DNA of 54,800 nt from JBCKUK01 sp038924905 (GCA_038924905.1 JBCKUK010000007.1:1-54800); one strand, 5' to 3'; shown: positions 15,719 through 24,502, counted from the stretch's first letter. A program made the numbers and translations. The notes: generated by a model from the sequence alone, not told the origin.

Positions 15719-17071
15719 ATGAACAAAAGTCTGGGTCAATGTCTCACTGGATTGTTGGGCTGGGTGGATGAGCGTTTTCCGCTGTCAGCCAGCTGGAAGG
15801 CGCATGTTTCCGAATATTACGCGCCGAAGAATCTTAATTTCTGGTACTACTTTGGTTCACTAGCCATGTTGGTGCTGGTGCTGCAAATCCTCACCGGCAT
15901 CTTCCTGACCATGCACTACAAGCCGGATGCAACCCTAGCATTTGCTTCAGTTGAATACATCATGCGCGATGTGCCGTGGGGCTGGCTAATCCGCTACATG
16001 CATTCCACTGGCGCCTCCATGTTGTTTATTGTGGTGTATTTGCACATGTTTCGTGGCCTTATTTATGGCTCATATCGCAACCCGCGCGAGTTGATATGGC
16101 TGTTTGGCATGGGTATTTTTCTGGTGTTGATGGGCGAAGCTTTTTTTGGCTACTTGCTACCTTGGGGGCAAATGTCCTATTGGGGGGCGAGTGTCATTGT
16201 GAATTTGTTTGGCACCATCCCGTTTATCGGGCCAGAAATTTCTGAGTGGCTGCGTGGCGACTACAATATATCCGATGCCACGCTTAACCGCTTCTTTGCA
16301 TTCCATGTGATTGCATTACCACTGGTGCTGTTGGGCTTGGTAACAGCGCATATCACTGCGCTGCACGAAGTAGGTTCGAATAATCCAGATGGCATTGAAA
16401 TCAAGCGGCATAAAGATAAAAAAACCGGCATTCCGCTTGATGGCATCCCCTTTCACCCTTACTACACAGTAAAAGATTTGCTGGGTGTTTCCGTGTTTTT
16501 GATTGTGTTTTTTGCCATTATATTTTTTGCACCAGAGATGGGCGGTTATTTCCTGGAGGCCAATAATTTTATTCCGGCCGATCCGCTGGTTACGCCAACG
16601 CATATCGCACCAGTCTGGTATTTCACGCCGTATTACTCTATTTTGCGTGCGGTACCGCCATTTTTTAACTCACAGTTTCCCGGTGTGGTAGCTATGGGGT
16701 TATCTGTACTGATATTTGTTTTTCTGCCCTGGCTGGATAAGAGCCCGGTTAACTCGATACGCTATCGCGGTACGCTCTACAAGAAATGGCTGGCAGCCTT
16801 TGTAGTCAGTTTCCTCGTCCTTGGATATCTCGGCACAGTATCAACCAATGTCTGGGGTCAATTCCTCACTTTGGATAGCGCTAAAACCATGCAATCCAAC
16901 TGGCTTATTCGCTGGCCCGCCATTGCCTGGGGGTATTTAATGAATGGCGCAGATCGCGCTACCGTTGTTGCCCGAATATTTACTTTGGTATATTTCGCAT
17001 TTTTTATCTTGATGCCCTGGTACACCAAAAAAGACAAGACCAAGCCAGTGCCAGACAGAGTGACCGGGTAA
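15719..17071 (+). CDS. petB: Ubiquinol-cytochrome c reductase, cytochrome b subunit
   Basis: The 450-residue integral membrane subunit holds the two b hemes and both quinone sites. Paired histidines on the second and fourth helices are visible (RYMHSTGAS with VVYLHMFRG, and FFAFHVIALP with GLVTAHITALHEVG). The Qo-site signature appears here as ADPLVTPTHIAPVWYF. It ends by overlapping the petC ATG by one base. Confidence 0.97.
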   Translation: MNKSLGQCLTGLLGWVDERFPLSASWKAHVSEYYAPKNLNFWYYFGSLAMLVLVLQILTGIFLTMHYKPDATLAFASVEYIMRDVPWGWLIRYMHSTGASMLFIVVYLHMFRGLIYGSYRNPRELIWLFGMGIFLVLMGEAFFGYLLPWGQMSYWGASVIVNLFGTIPFIGPEISEWLRGDYNISDATLNRFFAFHVIALPLVLLGLVTAHITALHEVGSNNPDGIEIKRHKDKKTGIPLDGIPFHPYYTVKDLLGVSVFLIVFFAIIFFAPEMGGYFLEANNFIPADPLVTPTHIAPVWYFTPYYSILRAVPPFFNSQFPGVVAMGLSVLIFVFLPWLDKSPVNSIRYRGTLYKKWLAAFVVSFLVLGYLGTVSTNVWGQFLTLDSAKTMQSNWLIRWPAIAWGYLMNGADRATVVARIFTLVYFAFFILMPWYTKKDKTKPVPDRVTG

Positions 17072-17799
17072 TGAAGAATTTTATTCTTGCCCTGATTTTA
17101 TTGCTGCCCGTGTTATCTATGGCAAACGAAAGCGTCCGTCTTGACCATGCACCGATTGATCTTAATGATCAGGCCTCACTTCAGCGCGGCGCCAAAGTGT
17201 TCGTCAATTACTGCCTTAATTGCCATAGTGCTGCCTATATGCGCTACAACCGGCTACAGGATATTGGCCTGACTGATGTGCAGATTAAAGAGAACCTATT
17301 ATTTTCTGGCGAAAAAGTTGGTGAGACCATGACTGTGGCTATGTCAAGGAAAGATGCCAAGACATGGTTTGGTGCGCCTCCTCCTGATTTGACGGTAGAG
17401 GCCCGCGCCCGCGGGGCTGATTGGCTATATAGCTATATGCGCGGTTTTTATCGTGACGATACAACATCAACCGGTTGGAATAATATCGTGTTTGATAAAG
17501 TAGCTATGCCGCATGTGCTGTGGCAATTGCAGGGACAGCAAGTGTTAAAGCTCGAAGAAAAAGTAGATGCGGATGGAATAAAGACTGAGTCACATGCGCT
17601 GGTACTGGGAAAAACAGGTACACTGTCGCCGGCCGAATATGACGCTACTGTTGCTGATTTGGTGAATTACATGGTTTATATGGCAGAGCCGATGAAGGCT
17701 CAACGCAAGCACACGGGTTTATTTGTGCTGTTGTTCCTGGGCTTGTTTTTTGTTCTCACTTATTGTTTGAAGAAAGAATTCTGGAAAGATATCCATTAA
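17071..17799 (+). CDS. petC: Ubiquinol-cytochrome c reductase, cytochrome c1 subunit
   Basis: This 242-residue periplasmic heme subunit passes electrons from the Rieske centre to cytochrome c. It has a Sec signal peptide (about 1-18, ending LSMA), the heme-binding CLNCH at 48-52, a later VAMPHVLW that may supply the methionine ligand, and a C-terminal membrane anchor (about 217-233) followed by KKEFWKDIH. It ends the petABC operon, followed by an intrinsic terminator. Confidence 0.97.
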   Translation: MKNFILALILLLPVLSMANESVRLDHAPIDLNDQASLQRGAKVFVNYCLNCHSAAYMRYNRLQDIGLTDVQIKENLLFSGEKVGETMTVAMSRKDAKTWFGAPPPDLTVEARARGADWLYSYMRGFYRDDTTSTGWNNIVFDKVAMPHVLWQLQGQQVLKLEEKVDADGIKTESHALVLGKTGTLSPAEYDATVADLVNYMVYMAEPMKAQRKHTGLFVLLFLGLFFVLTYCLKKEFWKDIH

Positions 17800-17810
17800 A
17801 TTGACGTCTC

Positions 17811-17853
17811 AGCGGGAGCTCTCTGCCTTTGGCAAGCCTCCCGCTTTGTTTTT
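17811..17853 (+). terminator. Rho-independent terminator of petABC
   Basis: AGCGGGAG (17811-17818) pairs with CTCCCGCT (17838-17845), followed by TTTGTTTTT. It lies between petC and sspA. Confidence 0.85.
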
Positions 17854-17874
17854 AGCTAGCAGGAAACCAAGATT

Positions 17875-18474
17875 ATGATGATTTTATACTCGGGCACAAC
17901 AGACCTTTACAGCCACCGTTGCCGCATTGTCCTTTTTGAAAAGGGCATGGATTTTCAGGTGAATGACGTTGATCTCGCCAACAAGCCAGAGGATTTGGCT
18001 ATCATCAATCCGCACAATGAAGTACCAGTACTGGTAGAGCGCGATCTGATATTGCGACAGGCAAATATTATCAATGAGTATATTGATGAACGCTTTCCAC
18101 ACCCTCAGCTAATGCCTGCCGATCCGGTGATGCGTGCTAAAGCGCGCCTGTTTCTGCATGAGTTTGAGCGCGATTTATTCGATCACGTACGTGACATTGA
18201 ATCAGACAATCAGAAAGCTGCTGACAAGGCACGCAGCATTGTGCGTGACAACCTGACGCAGATTGTGCCCTTGTTCAACAAGCAGGAATATATTCTGGGC
18301 GATGATTTTTCCATGCTGGATGTAGCGATAGCGCCGCTGCTGTGGCGTTTGGGACACTATGGCATCGTACTGCCGAATCAGGCCGCACCTTTGCTTAAAT
18401 ACGCAGAACGCATATTCTCTCGCCCGGCGTATATTGAGGCGATGACGCCATCAGAAAAGGCGATGCGCAAATAG
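17875..18474 (+). CDS. sspA: Stringent starvation protein A (GST-fold RNA polymerase-associated)
   Basis: The 199-residue product has an N-terminal thioredoxin-like domain (LYSGTTDLYSHRCRIVLFEKG) and an all-helical GST C-terminal domain. SspA lacks GST activity and binds RNA polymerase under stress in gammaproteobacteria; the role here is inferred from that family. AGGAAACC precedes tandem ATG codons at 17875 and 17878, either of which could be used. It lies directly after petABC and before sspB, the conserved order in many beta- and gammaproteobacteria. Confidence 0.92.
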   Translation: MMILYSGTTDLYSHRCRIVLFEKGMDFQVNDVDLANKPEDLAIINPHNEVPVLVERDLILRQANIINEYIDERFPHPQLMPADPVMRAKARLFLHEFERDLFDHVRDIESDNQKAADKARSIVRDNLTQIVPLFNKQEYILGDDFSMLDVAIAPLLWRLGHYGIVLPNQAAPLLKYAERIFSRPAYIEAMTPSEKAMRK

Positions 18475-18490
18475 CTTGGATGAAAGCTGA

Positions 18491-18928
18491 ATGATGAGCG
18501 AGCTAACCTCGACCAAACCTTATATCATTCGCGCCTTGCATGAATGGTGTGTGGATAATGGCATGACACCTCATTTACTGGTGGCGGTGGATGCGCAAAC
18601 GCGCGTGCCCATGGCCTACGTGAAAGATGGTGAAATAGTGCTGAATCTTAATTATTCAGCGACCAAGAGTTTGCTCATAACAAACGAGGCCATTACCTTT
18701 TCGGCACGATTCGGTGGCGTTTCAAATAATTTGTATGTGCCCATGAGTGCAGTTCGCGGCATATTCGCACGGGAAAACGGGCAGGGTATGTTTTTCCAGG
18801 CAGAGGCTGAAAAAAATAGCGCGTCTGACGAGACCAAAGCCGCCGATGTCGCCAAACAAAACTCAACTACGGAGTTGACAGAAAAACCGACGAAGGCAAA
18901 AAACCCATTTCTGAAATTGGTTAAATGA
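18491..18928 (+). CDS. sspB: ClpXP protease specificity-enhancing factor SspB
   Basis: SspB delivers ssrA-tagged proteins to ClpXP. The 145-residue product has the N-terminal substrate-binding fold (TSTKPYIIRALHEWCVDNGMTPHL, with later LNLNYSATKSLL and FGGVSNNLYVPMSAVRGIFARENG), then an acidic low-complexity linker and the C-terminal ClpX-docking tail NPFLKLVK. Tandem ATGs at 18491 and 18494 are both possible. It follows sspA by 16 nt. The promoter for the downstream tRNA cluster overlaps its last codons. Confidence 0.93.
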   Translation: MMSELTSTKPYIIRALHEWCVDNGMTPHLLVAVDAQTRVPMAYVKDGEIVLNLNYSATKSLLITNEAITFSARFGGVSNNLYVPMSAVRGIFARENGQGMFFQAEAEKNSASDETKAADVAKQNSTTELTEKPTKAKNPFLKLVK

Positions 18929-18945
18929 GTAAATTTCAGTAGAAT
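18917..18945 (+). promoter_or_regulatory. Sigma70 promoter of the tRNA-tuf operon
   Basis: TTGGTT (18917-18922), a 17-nt spacer and TAGAAT (18940-18945) overlap the end of sspB. The predicted start near 18952 is about 40 nt upstream of the first tRNA. Confidence 0.6.
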
Positions 18946-18992
18946 AGCGTCGTTCAAAAGTTTGGGCACTCAACATTTAGAATTACCCTCTT

Positions 18993-19068
18993 GCCGGATT
19001 AGCTCAGTTGGTAGAGCAGCGCACTTGTAATGCGAAGGTCAACAGTTCGATTCCGTTATCCGGCACCA
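18993..19068 (+). tRNA. tRNA-Thr (anticodon TGT)
   Basis: A 76-nt cloverleaf with acceptor GCCGGAT/ATCCGGC and encoded CCA at 19066-19068. The anticodon loop CTTGTAA gives U33 followed by anticodon TGT. The order Thr-Tyr-Gly-Thr-tuf is the same as E. coli thrU-tyrU-glyT-thrT-tufB. Confidence 0.95.
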
Positions 19069-19132
19069 TTTATCTCGCCCGCAATGGGTTTGACAGTCTG
19101 TCAGAAAATCAGCATAATCACGGGTTCGGTTC

Positions 19133-19217
<85 letters not shown>

Positions 19218-19278
19218 GCGTAAGGTTTTTGGAGTCAGATAAATTAGGGTGTAGTTCAGTACTGAGGTCATAAGGCGC

Positions 19279-19354
19279 GCGGGTGTAGCTCAGTTGGTAG
19301 AGCATTAGTTTTCCAAACTAAATGTCGCGAGTTCGAGCCTCGTCGCCCGCTCCA
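19279..19354 (+). tRNA. tRNA-Gly (anticodon TCC)
   Basis: A 76-nt cloverleaf with acceptor GCGGGTG/CGCCCGC (one G-T pair) and encoded CCA at 19352-19354. The anticodon loop reads TTTCCAA, with anticodon TCC. Confidence 0.95.
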
Positions 19355-19404
19355 CTGAAGAATTTGGGAAATTTGGAAATTAGATTTTAACAAATTAGTG
19401 CAGT

Positions 19405-19479
<75 letters not shown>

Positions 19480-19581
19480 TTATTTGTATTTGGTGCCGAA
19501 TTAAATTAATTAGATAGCGCACCAGTTTTTAACTTGATATATATGGGTTTAATTTAAAAGCTAAGTTAAAGGATCACAATT

Positions 19582-20772
19582 ATGGCAAGAGGCAAATATG
19601 AACGGACCAAGCCGCACGTCAACGTAGGCACGATTGGTCACGTTGACCACGGCAAGACAACATTAACGGCAGCGATCACCACCATTCTTTCCAAGAAATT
19701 TGGCGGTGAAGCCAAGGCATATGATCAAATCGACGCTGCCCCGGAAGAAAAGGCACGCGGCATTACCATTAATACCGCCCACGTTGAATACGAAACTGCC
19801 AACCGTCACTATGCGCACGTGGATTGCCCGGGCCATGCCGACTATGTCAAGAACATGATTACTGGTGCCGCCCAGATGGACGGCGCCATCCTGGTGGTAT
19901 CGGCCGCTGACGGCCCGATGCCACAAACCCGTGAACATATTCTGTTGGCCCGTCAGGTTGGTGTGCCTTACATCGTGGTATTCATGAACAAAGCCGACAT
20001 GGTGGATGACGCAGAACTGTTGGAACTGGTTGAAATGGAAATCCGTGAACTGCTCACCAAATACGATTTTCCCGGTGACGACACCCCGATTGTAATCGGT
20101 TCAGCCAAGTTAGCGTTAGAAGGCGACCAATCCGAGATTGGTGAACCTGCCATCATGAAACTGGTAGAAGCCCTGGATACTTACATCCCAATGCCGGAAC
20201 GTGCCATTGACGGCGCCTTCCTCATGCCGGTAGAAGACGTATTCTCCATCTCCGGTCGTGGTACTGTGGTGACTGGTCGTATTGAACGCGGCATTGTTAA
20301 AGTTGGCGATGAAATCGAAATCGTGGGTATCAAACCCACCCTCAAGACCACCTGTACTGGTGTGGAAATGTTCCGCAAATTGCTGGATCAAGGTCAAGCC
20401 GGCGACAACGTCGGTGTCCTCTTGCGCGGCACCAAGCGTGAAGAAGTCGAACGCGGTCAGGTGCTGGCCAAGTCCGGCTCCATCAAGCCACACACCAAGT
20501 TCACTGCAGAAATCTACGTATTGGGTAAAGATGAAGGTGGCCGTCACACGCCCTTCTTCAATGGCTACCGTCCACAGTTCTACTTCCGTACCACCGACGT
20601 GACTGGTGCCGTAGAACTGCCCGCCGGTACCGAAATGGTCATGCCAGGCGACAACATCTCTATCACCGTTGCCCTGATTGCCCCGATTGCCATGGAAGAA
20701 GGCCTGCGCTTCGCCATTCGTGAAGGTGGCCGTACTGTAGGTGCAGGGGTGGTTGCCAAGATTATTGAATAA
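19582..20772 (+). CDS. tufB: Elongation factor Tu, copy 1 (tRNA-linked)
   Basis: This 396-residue GTPase delivers aminoacyl-tRNA to the ribosome. Visible GTP-binding motifs are GHVDHGKTTL (G1), the GITIN effector region, DCPGH (G3) and MNKADM (the NKxD site), followed by the two beta-barrel domains. Its sequence is the same as the second tuf at 36313-37503, except for a stretch of silent changes and one Ile/Val exchange in the last five codons. GGATCACAATT precedes both ATGs. It is co-transcribed with the four upstream tRNAs and followed by a terminator. Confidence 0.98.
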   Translation: MARGKYERTKPHVNVGTIGHVDHGKTTLTAAITTILSKKFGGEAKAYDQIDAAPEEKARGITINTAHVEYETANRHYAHVDCPGHADYVKNMITGAAQMDGAILVVSAADGPMPQTREHILLARQVGVPYIVVFMNKADMVDDAELLELVEMEIRELLTKYDFPGDDTPIVIGSAKLALEGDQSEIGEPAIMKLVEALDTYIPMPERAIDGAFLMPVEDVFSISGRGTVVTGRIERGIVKVGDEIEIVGIKPTLKTTCTGVEMFRKLLDQGQAGDNVGVLLRGTKREEVERGQVLAKSGSIKPHTKFTAEIYVLGKDEGGRHTPFFNGYRPQFYFRTTDVTGAVELPAGTEMVMPGDNISITVALIAPIAMEEGLRFAIREGGRTVGAGVVAKIIE

Positions 20773-20789
20773 AAGTAGTTGAATATATG

Positions 20790-20828
20790 AAGGCTGCGCT
20801 GAGCAATCAAGTGCGGCCTTTGTGTTTT
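20790..20828 (+). terminator. Rho-independent terminator after the first tuf gene
   Basis: AAGGCTGCGCT (20790-20800) pairs with AGTGCGGCCTT (20810-20820), 11 bp including two G-T pairs, followed by TTTGTGTTTT. It separates tuf from tRNA-Trp. Confidence 0.8.
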
Positions 20829-20842
20829 CTCAAAACATTTTT

Positions 20843-20918
20843 AGGCCAGTAGCTCAATTGGTAGAGTATCGGTCTCCAAAACCGAGGGTTGGGGGTTCGA
20901 GACCCTCCTGGCCTGCCA
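20843..20918 (+). tRNA. tRNA-Trp (anticodon CCA)
   Basis: A 76-nt cloverleaf with acceptor AGGCCAG/CTGGCCT, discriminator G and encoded CCA at 20916-20918. The anticodon loop CTCCAAA contains CCA. It lies directly upstream of secE. Confidence 0.96.
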
Positions 20919-20989
20919 TGTTGTTGAATGAAGCAGTTGAATAAAACCATTAAATTTTAGGCGTTGAATTTAACGCATAAGTGCAAATT

Positions 20990-21337
20990 ATGATTGAAAA
21001 AATTAAGCTGGTGTTAGCGCTGCTGCTGGTTGCAGCAGGCGTTGCTGGCTTTTATCTGTTAGCAGACCAGGCATTGGTGCTACGTATTCTGGTTGTGCTG
21101 GCGGGCTTTGCAGCAGCAGCAGCGGTGCTCTGGACAACGACCCTGGGTCAACAGGGGTTTGCGTTTGCTCGTGAATCTGCTGCTGAAGTGCGTAAGGTGG
21201 TATGGCCCACGCGCAAAGAGACAGTACAAACCACAATAACGGTATTTATTTTGGTGCTAATGATGGCGTTGTTTTTGTGGGTAGTAGATGTTGGCTTTTT
21301 GTGGATGGTAAAAATGTTGATGGAACGAGGCGCCTGA
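20990..21337 (+). CDS. secE: Preprotein translocase subunit SecE
   Basis: The 115-residue product has two N-terminal hydrophobic helices, the conserved cytoplasmic amphipathic motif ESAAEVRKVVWPTRKET and a C-terminal transmembrane helix. This is the three-helix form also found in E. coli. SecE stabilises SecY, encoded 26 kb downstream, in the Sec translocon. ATG 20990 is preferred to an in-frame GTG at 20981. Its stop overlaps the nusG start. Confidence 0.95.
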   Translation: MIEKIKLVLALLLVAAGVAGFYLLADQALVLRILVVLAGFAAAAAVLWTTTLGQQGFAFARESAAEVRKVVWPTRKETVQTTITVFILVLMMALFLWVVDVGFLWMVKMLMERGA

Positions 21338-21873
21338 TGAGTATGCGATGGTATGCTGTACAAGCTTTTTCAGGCCATGAAAAGTCCGTGCTTCGCAGCT
21401 TGCTGGAACGTATAGCTCGTGCCGAACAGAAAGACATGTTTGGTCAGATTTTGGTGCCTGTGGAAGAAGTGGTTGAGATGAAGGCAGGCCAAAAAATTAT
21501 AAGTGAACGCAAATTGTATCCGGGCTATGTTCTGGTACAAATGGAGATGAACGACGATACCTGGCATTTGGTAAAAAGCACACCTAAGGTGACGGCTTTT
21601 ATCGGTGGCAGTGCGCTAAAGCCAACGCCGATTAAGGATAAAGAAGTAGAAATTATCTTACAACGTATGGATGACAGCAAAAACAATCCTACGCAAAAAC
21701 TCACCTTCGAAAATGGCGAATCTGTGCGCGTGATTGATGGGCCATTTAAGGATTTTTCTGGCAATGTGGAAGACATCAATTACGAAAAGAGCAAGCTACG
21801 CGTATCCGTGACCATTTTTGGTCGCGCTACACCGGTCGAACTGAATTTTAGCCAGATAGAGAAAGAAGTTTAA
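21337..21873 (+). CDS. nusG: Transcription termination/antitermination factor NusG
   Basis: The 178-residue product has the NGN domain (MRWYAVQAFSGHEKSV... LYPGYVLVQM) that binds RNA polymerase and a C-terminal KOW domain (ENGESVRVIDGPFKDFSGNVEDI) that binds Rho or ribosomal protein S10. ATG 21337 overlaps the secE TGA. The open frame extends upstream into secE, but those codons do not belong to NusG. A 211-nt gap containing a palindromic repeat follows. Confidence 0.97.
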   Translation: MSMRWYAVQAFSGHEKSVLRSLLERIARAEQKDMFGQILVPVEEVVEMKAGQKIISERKLYPGYVLVQMEMNDDTWHLVKSTPKVTAFIGGSALKPTPIKDKEVEIILQRMDDSKNNPTQKLTFENGESVRVIDGPFKDFSGNVEDINYEKSKLRVSVTIFGRATPVELNFSQIEKEV

Positions 21874-21928
21874 GTAAAGCAGCACAAAGGTAGCACCAAG
21901 TTAACTTAAATCGGGGAGCCTTTAGAGC

Positions 21929-22055
21929 CCAAAATTAAAAGTGTTAAGCCAGGCAAGGCGTAAGCACAAAAATTGAGCGTGGCATACGTGATGTTGTGTG
22001 TAAGCGAGAATTTTTGAGATTGCAACGCAGCATGGCAAAGCAGTTTTGTTTTTGG
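21929..22055 (+). repeat. 127-bp imperfect palindromic repeat, copy B (nusG-rplK leader)
   Basis: The outer arms CCAAAATTAAAAGTGTTAAGCC and its diverged inverted copy (about 22034-22055) flank an inner CAAAAATT repeated inversely around 21966-22018. The centre has GGCATAC and GTGTGTAAG. Its length, position of the left core GCAAGGCGTAA (21953) and right core GATTGCAACGC match copy A at 11859-11985. There is no coding capacity. It lies in what should be the rplKA leader, 30 nt before the rplK ATG. Confidence 0.65.
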
Positions 22056-22084
22056 AAGGCGCTTGTACCCACAGGAGAACTAGC

Positions 22085-22519
22085 ATGGCAAAGAAAATTA
22101 TCGGCTATATCAAACTGCAGATACCTGCGGGTAAAGCCAATCCCAGCCCGCCAGTCGGCCCAGCACTAGGCCAGCGTGGCTTGAACATTATGGAATTCTG
22201 CAAAGCATTTAACGCTGCTACGCAAAATGTTGAACCCGGCTTACCAATCCCGGTAGTGATTACTGCGTTTGCAGACAAGAGCTTTACCTTCGTGATGAAG
22301 ACGCCGCCGGCAACGATTCTGATCAAGAAGGCGGCCAGAATTGAAAAGGGTTCCGCGGTTCCTCATACCGATAAGGTCGGCAAAATTACGCGCGCTCAAG
22401 CCGAGGATATTGCCAAGGCCAAAATGCCTGATTTAACCGCAGCCGATATGGATGCAGCAGTACGTACCATTGCCGGCAGTGCACGCAGCATGGGTATTGA
22501 AGTGGAGGGCGTGAAATGA
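22085..22519 (+). CDS. rplK: 50S ribosomal protein L11
   Basis: The 144-residue L11 binds the GTPase-associated region of 23S rRNA. Recognisable segments are IKLQIPAGKANPSPPVGPALGQRG (N-terminal domain, thiostrepton region) and the C-terminal GTARSMG-like AGSARSMGIEVEG. ATG 22085 has an ACAGGAGAA binding site; an upstream in-frame start at 22046 would add non-family residues. It overlaps rplA by 4 nt. Confidence 0.98.
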   Translation: MAKKIIGYIKLQIPAGKANPSPPVGPALGQRGLNIMEFCKAFNAATQNVEPGLPIPVVITAFADKSFTFVMKTPPATILIKKAARIEKGSAVPHTDKVGKITRAQAEDIAKAKMPDLTAADMDAAVRTIAGSARSMGIEVEGVK

Positions 22520-23211
22520 GTATTTCCAAACGTGTAAAAGCGATGCAAACAAAAGTGGATCGTGAAAAGTTGTATCCAGTGACCGAAGCTTTGGCTTTGG
22601 TTAAGGAAACTGCGACCGCAAAGTTTGATGAATCCGTTGATGCGGTTATTAATCTGGGTATTGACGCTCGTAAATCAGACCAACTGATACGTGGTGCCCT
22701 GGTGTTGCCAAATGGCACCGGTAAAACCAAGCGTGTCGCCGTGTTTGCCCAAGGCGCTCAAGCTGAGGCTGCTAAAGCCGCTGGTGCTGAACTTGTGGGT
22801 TTTGAAGATTTAGCCGAAAAAGTTAAAGGTGGCATGCTGGATTTTGATGTGGCGATTGCGACACCGGATGCCATGCGTATTGTCGGCCAACTGGGTCAGG
22901 TACTCGGTCCGCGCGGCCTGATGCCTAACCCGAAAGTTGGCACCGTGACGCCTGATGTGGCAACCGCTGTTAAGAATGCCAAGGGTGGCCAGGTGCAATA
23001 TCGTACTGATAAAGGTGGTGTTGTGCACTGCACGATTGGCCGCGCTTCTTTTACCGTTGAAGCGCTGCAAAGCAATTTGGGCGCGCTGGTTGAGGCTTTG
23101 AACAAAGCCAAACCAACCTCAGCTAAAGGCGGCATTTTCTTAAAGAAAGTTTCGGTGTCCAGCACCATGGGTGCGGGCGTCCGTATTGATCAAGCCAGTC
23201 TGGCTTCATAA
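22516..23211 (+). CDS. rplA: 50S ribosomal protein L1
   Basis: The 231-residue L1 forms the L1 stalk and, in the family, represses its own rplKA mRNA. The signatures LPNGTGKTKRVAVFA and LGPRGLMPNPKVGTV are present. It is translationally coupled to rplK through ATGA. A hairpin (AGCCAGTC 23193-23200 with GACTGGTT 23213-23220) spans its stop codon and may mark the 3' end of the rplKA message. Confidence 0.98.
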   Translation: MSISKRVKAMQTKVDREKLYPVTEALALVKETATAKFDESVDAVINLGIDARKSDQLIRGALVLPNGTGKTKRVAVFAQGAQAEAAKAAGAELVGFEDLAEKVKGGMLDFDVAIATPDAMRIVGQLGQVLGPRGLMPNPKVGTVTPDVATAVKNAKGGQVQYRTDKGGVVHCTIGRASFTVEALQSNLGALVEALNKAKPTSAKGGIFLKKVSVSSTMGAGVRIDQASLAS

Positions 23212-23220
23212 AGACTGGTT

Positions 23221-23549
23221 TAAATGAACGGTTAGTTCGGCATGAGTTTGCTGACTGACAAAGAACTTTGGGCTCGCGGTTTTTGAGGTTAATTCTGAGA
23301 AAGCAGCGAGATCATCAAAGACCGTAGGGGCTTGCAAGAGCTTAATCGTTTGTAAAAGGTGCATGTAAGTTGTGCGCCAAGTAACAAATAGCCTACGCAG
23401 ATGGCGTTCCCGAAAACAGGATTTGCATTACTCCTGATGACAGGTCGCCGTGGGTAAGTTTTTATGAGAGCTTAATTTTCATAAAAACTTTCGCTAGCGC
23501 AGTTTTTGTAATTAATTGCGCTAGTTTAATTACGGAAGGAGGAAAGACC
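23221..23549 (+). promoter_or_regulatory. Structured rplJL leader (L10 autoregulatory leader)
   Basis: This 338-bp gap has no open reading frame but strong secondary structure. CGTAGG and CCTACG close a large arm (about 23324-23398). ATGGCG/CGCCGT encloses CAGGA/TCCTG (about 23401-23452). A perfect 12-bp stem AAGTTTTTATGA/TCATAAAAACTT occupies 23456-23467 and 23479-23490. CTAGCGCA/TGCGCTAG (23494-23501/23517-23524) lies just ahead of the AAGGAGG at 23536-23542. In proteobacteria, L10-L7/L12 binds such a leader to repress rplJL; that role is inferred by position and structure. Confidence 0.75.
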
Positions 23550-24086
23550 TTGAGTCTTAATCTTGAACAGAAAAAAGCAGTAGTTGCTGAGGTCAGCGAG
23601 CAAATCTCGAAGGCACAGTCAATCATTCTTGCTGAGTATCGTGGCCTGGAAGTGGTCGAAATGACCGAATTGCGTGCTCAAGCCAGAAAATCAGGTGTTT
23701 ACCTGCGTGTTCTCAAGAACACATTGGTACGTCGTGCTGTTGACGGCACACCATTTTCTGCTTTGGCAAACGAAATGGTCGGCCCGCTGGTGTTTGGTAT
23801 TTCTACTGATCCAGTTGCCGCAGCAAAAGTATTGAATGATTTCGCCAAGTCTAACGAGAAGTTAGTGATCAAGGCTGGTGCAATGCCGAATCAGGTAATG
23901 AATGCCAGTGGTATCAAAACCCTGGCTTCCATGCCTAGTCGTGAAGAGTTGCTGTCGAAATTGCTCGGTACCATGCAAGCCCCAATTGCCAAGTTTGTAC
24001 GCACGCTTAATCAGGTGCCTACAGGTTTTGTGCGAGGACTGGCAGCGGTTCGCGATCAGAAACAAGCAGCCTGTGAACTTAGCTAA
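23550..24086 (+). CDS. rplJ: 50S ribosomal protein L10
   Basis: The 178-residue L10 is the base of the L7/L12 stalk. It has the family N-terminus SLNLEQKKAVVAEVSEQI and the RNA-binding EYRGLEVVEMTELR and LKNTLVRRAV. The start is TTG at 23550, 7 nt after a perfect AAGGAGG, an unusual pairing of a weak codon with a strong binding site that suits translational regulation by the leader. It lies 32 nt upstream of rplL. Confidence 0.97.
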   Translation: MSLNLEQKKAVVAEVSEQISKAQSIILAEYRGLEVVEMTELRAQARKSGVYLRVLKNTLVRRAVDGTPFSALANEMVGPLVFGISTDPVAAAKVLNDFAKSNEKLVIKAGAMPNQVMNASGIKTLASMPSREELLSKLLGTMQAPIAKFVRTLNQVPTGFVRGLAAVRDQKQAACELS

Positions 24087-24118
24087 AGCTCAACATTAAA
24101 TTATCCGGAGTATTAAAA

Positions 24119-24502
24119 ATGGCATTATCAAAAGCAGAAATTTTAGACGCAGTTGCCGCAATGTCGGTACTTGATCTGTCCGAACTGATCAAGGATATGG
24201 AAACAAAATTTGGTGTATCCGCTGCCGCAGCCGCTGTTGCCGTAGCAGCTGCACCAGCAGCAGGTGGTGCAGCTGCCGCCAGTGAAGAAAAGACCGAGTT
24301 CAGCGTGATTCTGACCGCCGCTGGCGATCAAAAAGTTAACGTGATTAAGGCAGTTCGTGAACTGACCGCGCTTGGTTTGAAAGAAGCTAAGGATATGGTT
24401 GATGGTGCACCTAAGGCTATCAAAGAAGGCGTATCCAAGGCCGATGCTGAAGCAGCACTGAAAAAATTGATTGAAGCTGGCGCAACCGGCGAGATCAAGT
24501 AA
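24119..24502 (+). CDS. rplL: 50S ribosomal protein L7/L12
   Basis: The 127-residue stalk protein has an N-terminal dimerisation helix pair, an Ala-rich hinge (AAAAVAVAAAPAAGGAAAA) and the C-terminal factor-binding domain (EFSVILTAAGDQKVNVIKAVRELTALGLKEAK). Several dimers bind L10 per ribosome. It precedes a two-hairpin region and rpoB. Confidence 0.98.
   Translation: MALSKAEILDAVAAMSVLDLSELIKDMETKFGVSAAAAAVAVAAAPAAGGAAAASEEKTEFSVILTAAGDQKVNVIKAVRELTALGLKEAKDMVDGAPKAIKEGVSKADAEAALKKLIEAGATGEIK

Noticed and set aside
18993..19068. Reading the first tRNA as tRNA-Gln (TTG)
   Set aside because: A loop shifted by one base would lack U33; the CTTGTAA loop gives anticodon TGT, and the Thr-Tyr-Gly-Thr-tuf order agrees.
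20116..20547. 143-codon opposite-strand frame inside tuf, repeated at 36847-37278
   Set aside because: It is a shadow of the strongly codon-biased tuf gene, has no binding site or family resemblance, and recurs only because tuf is duplicated.
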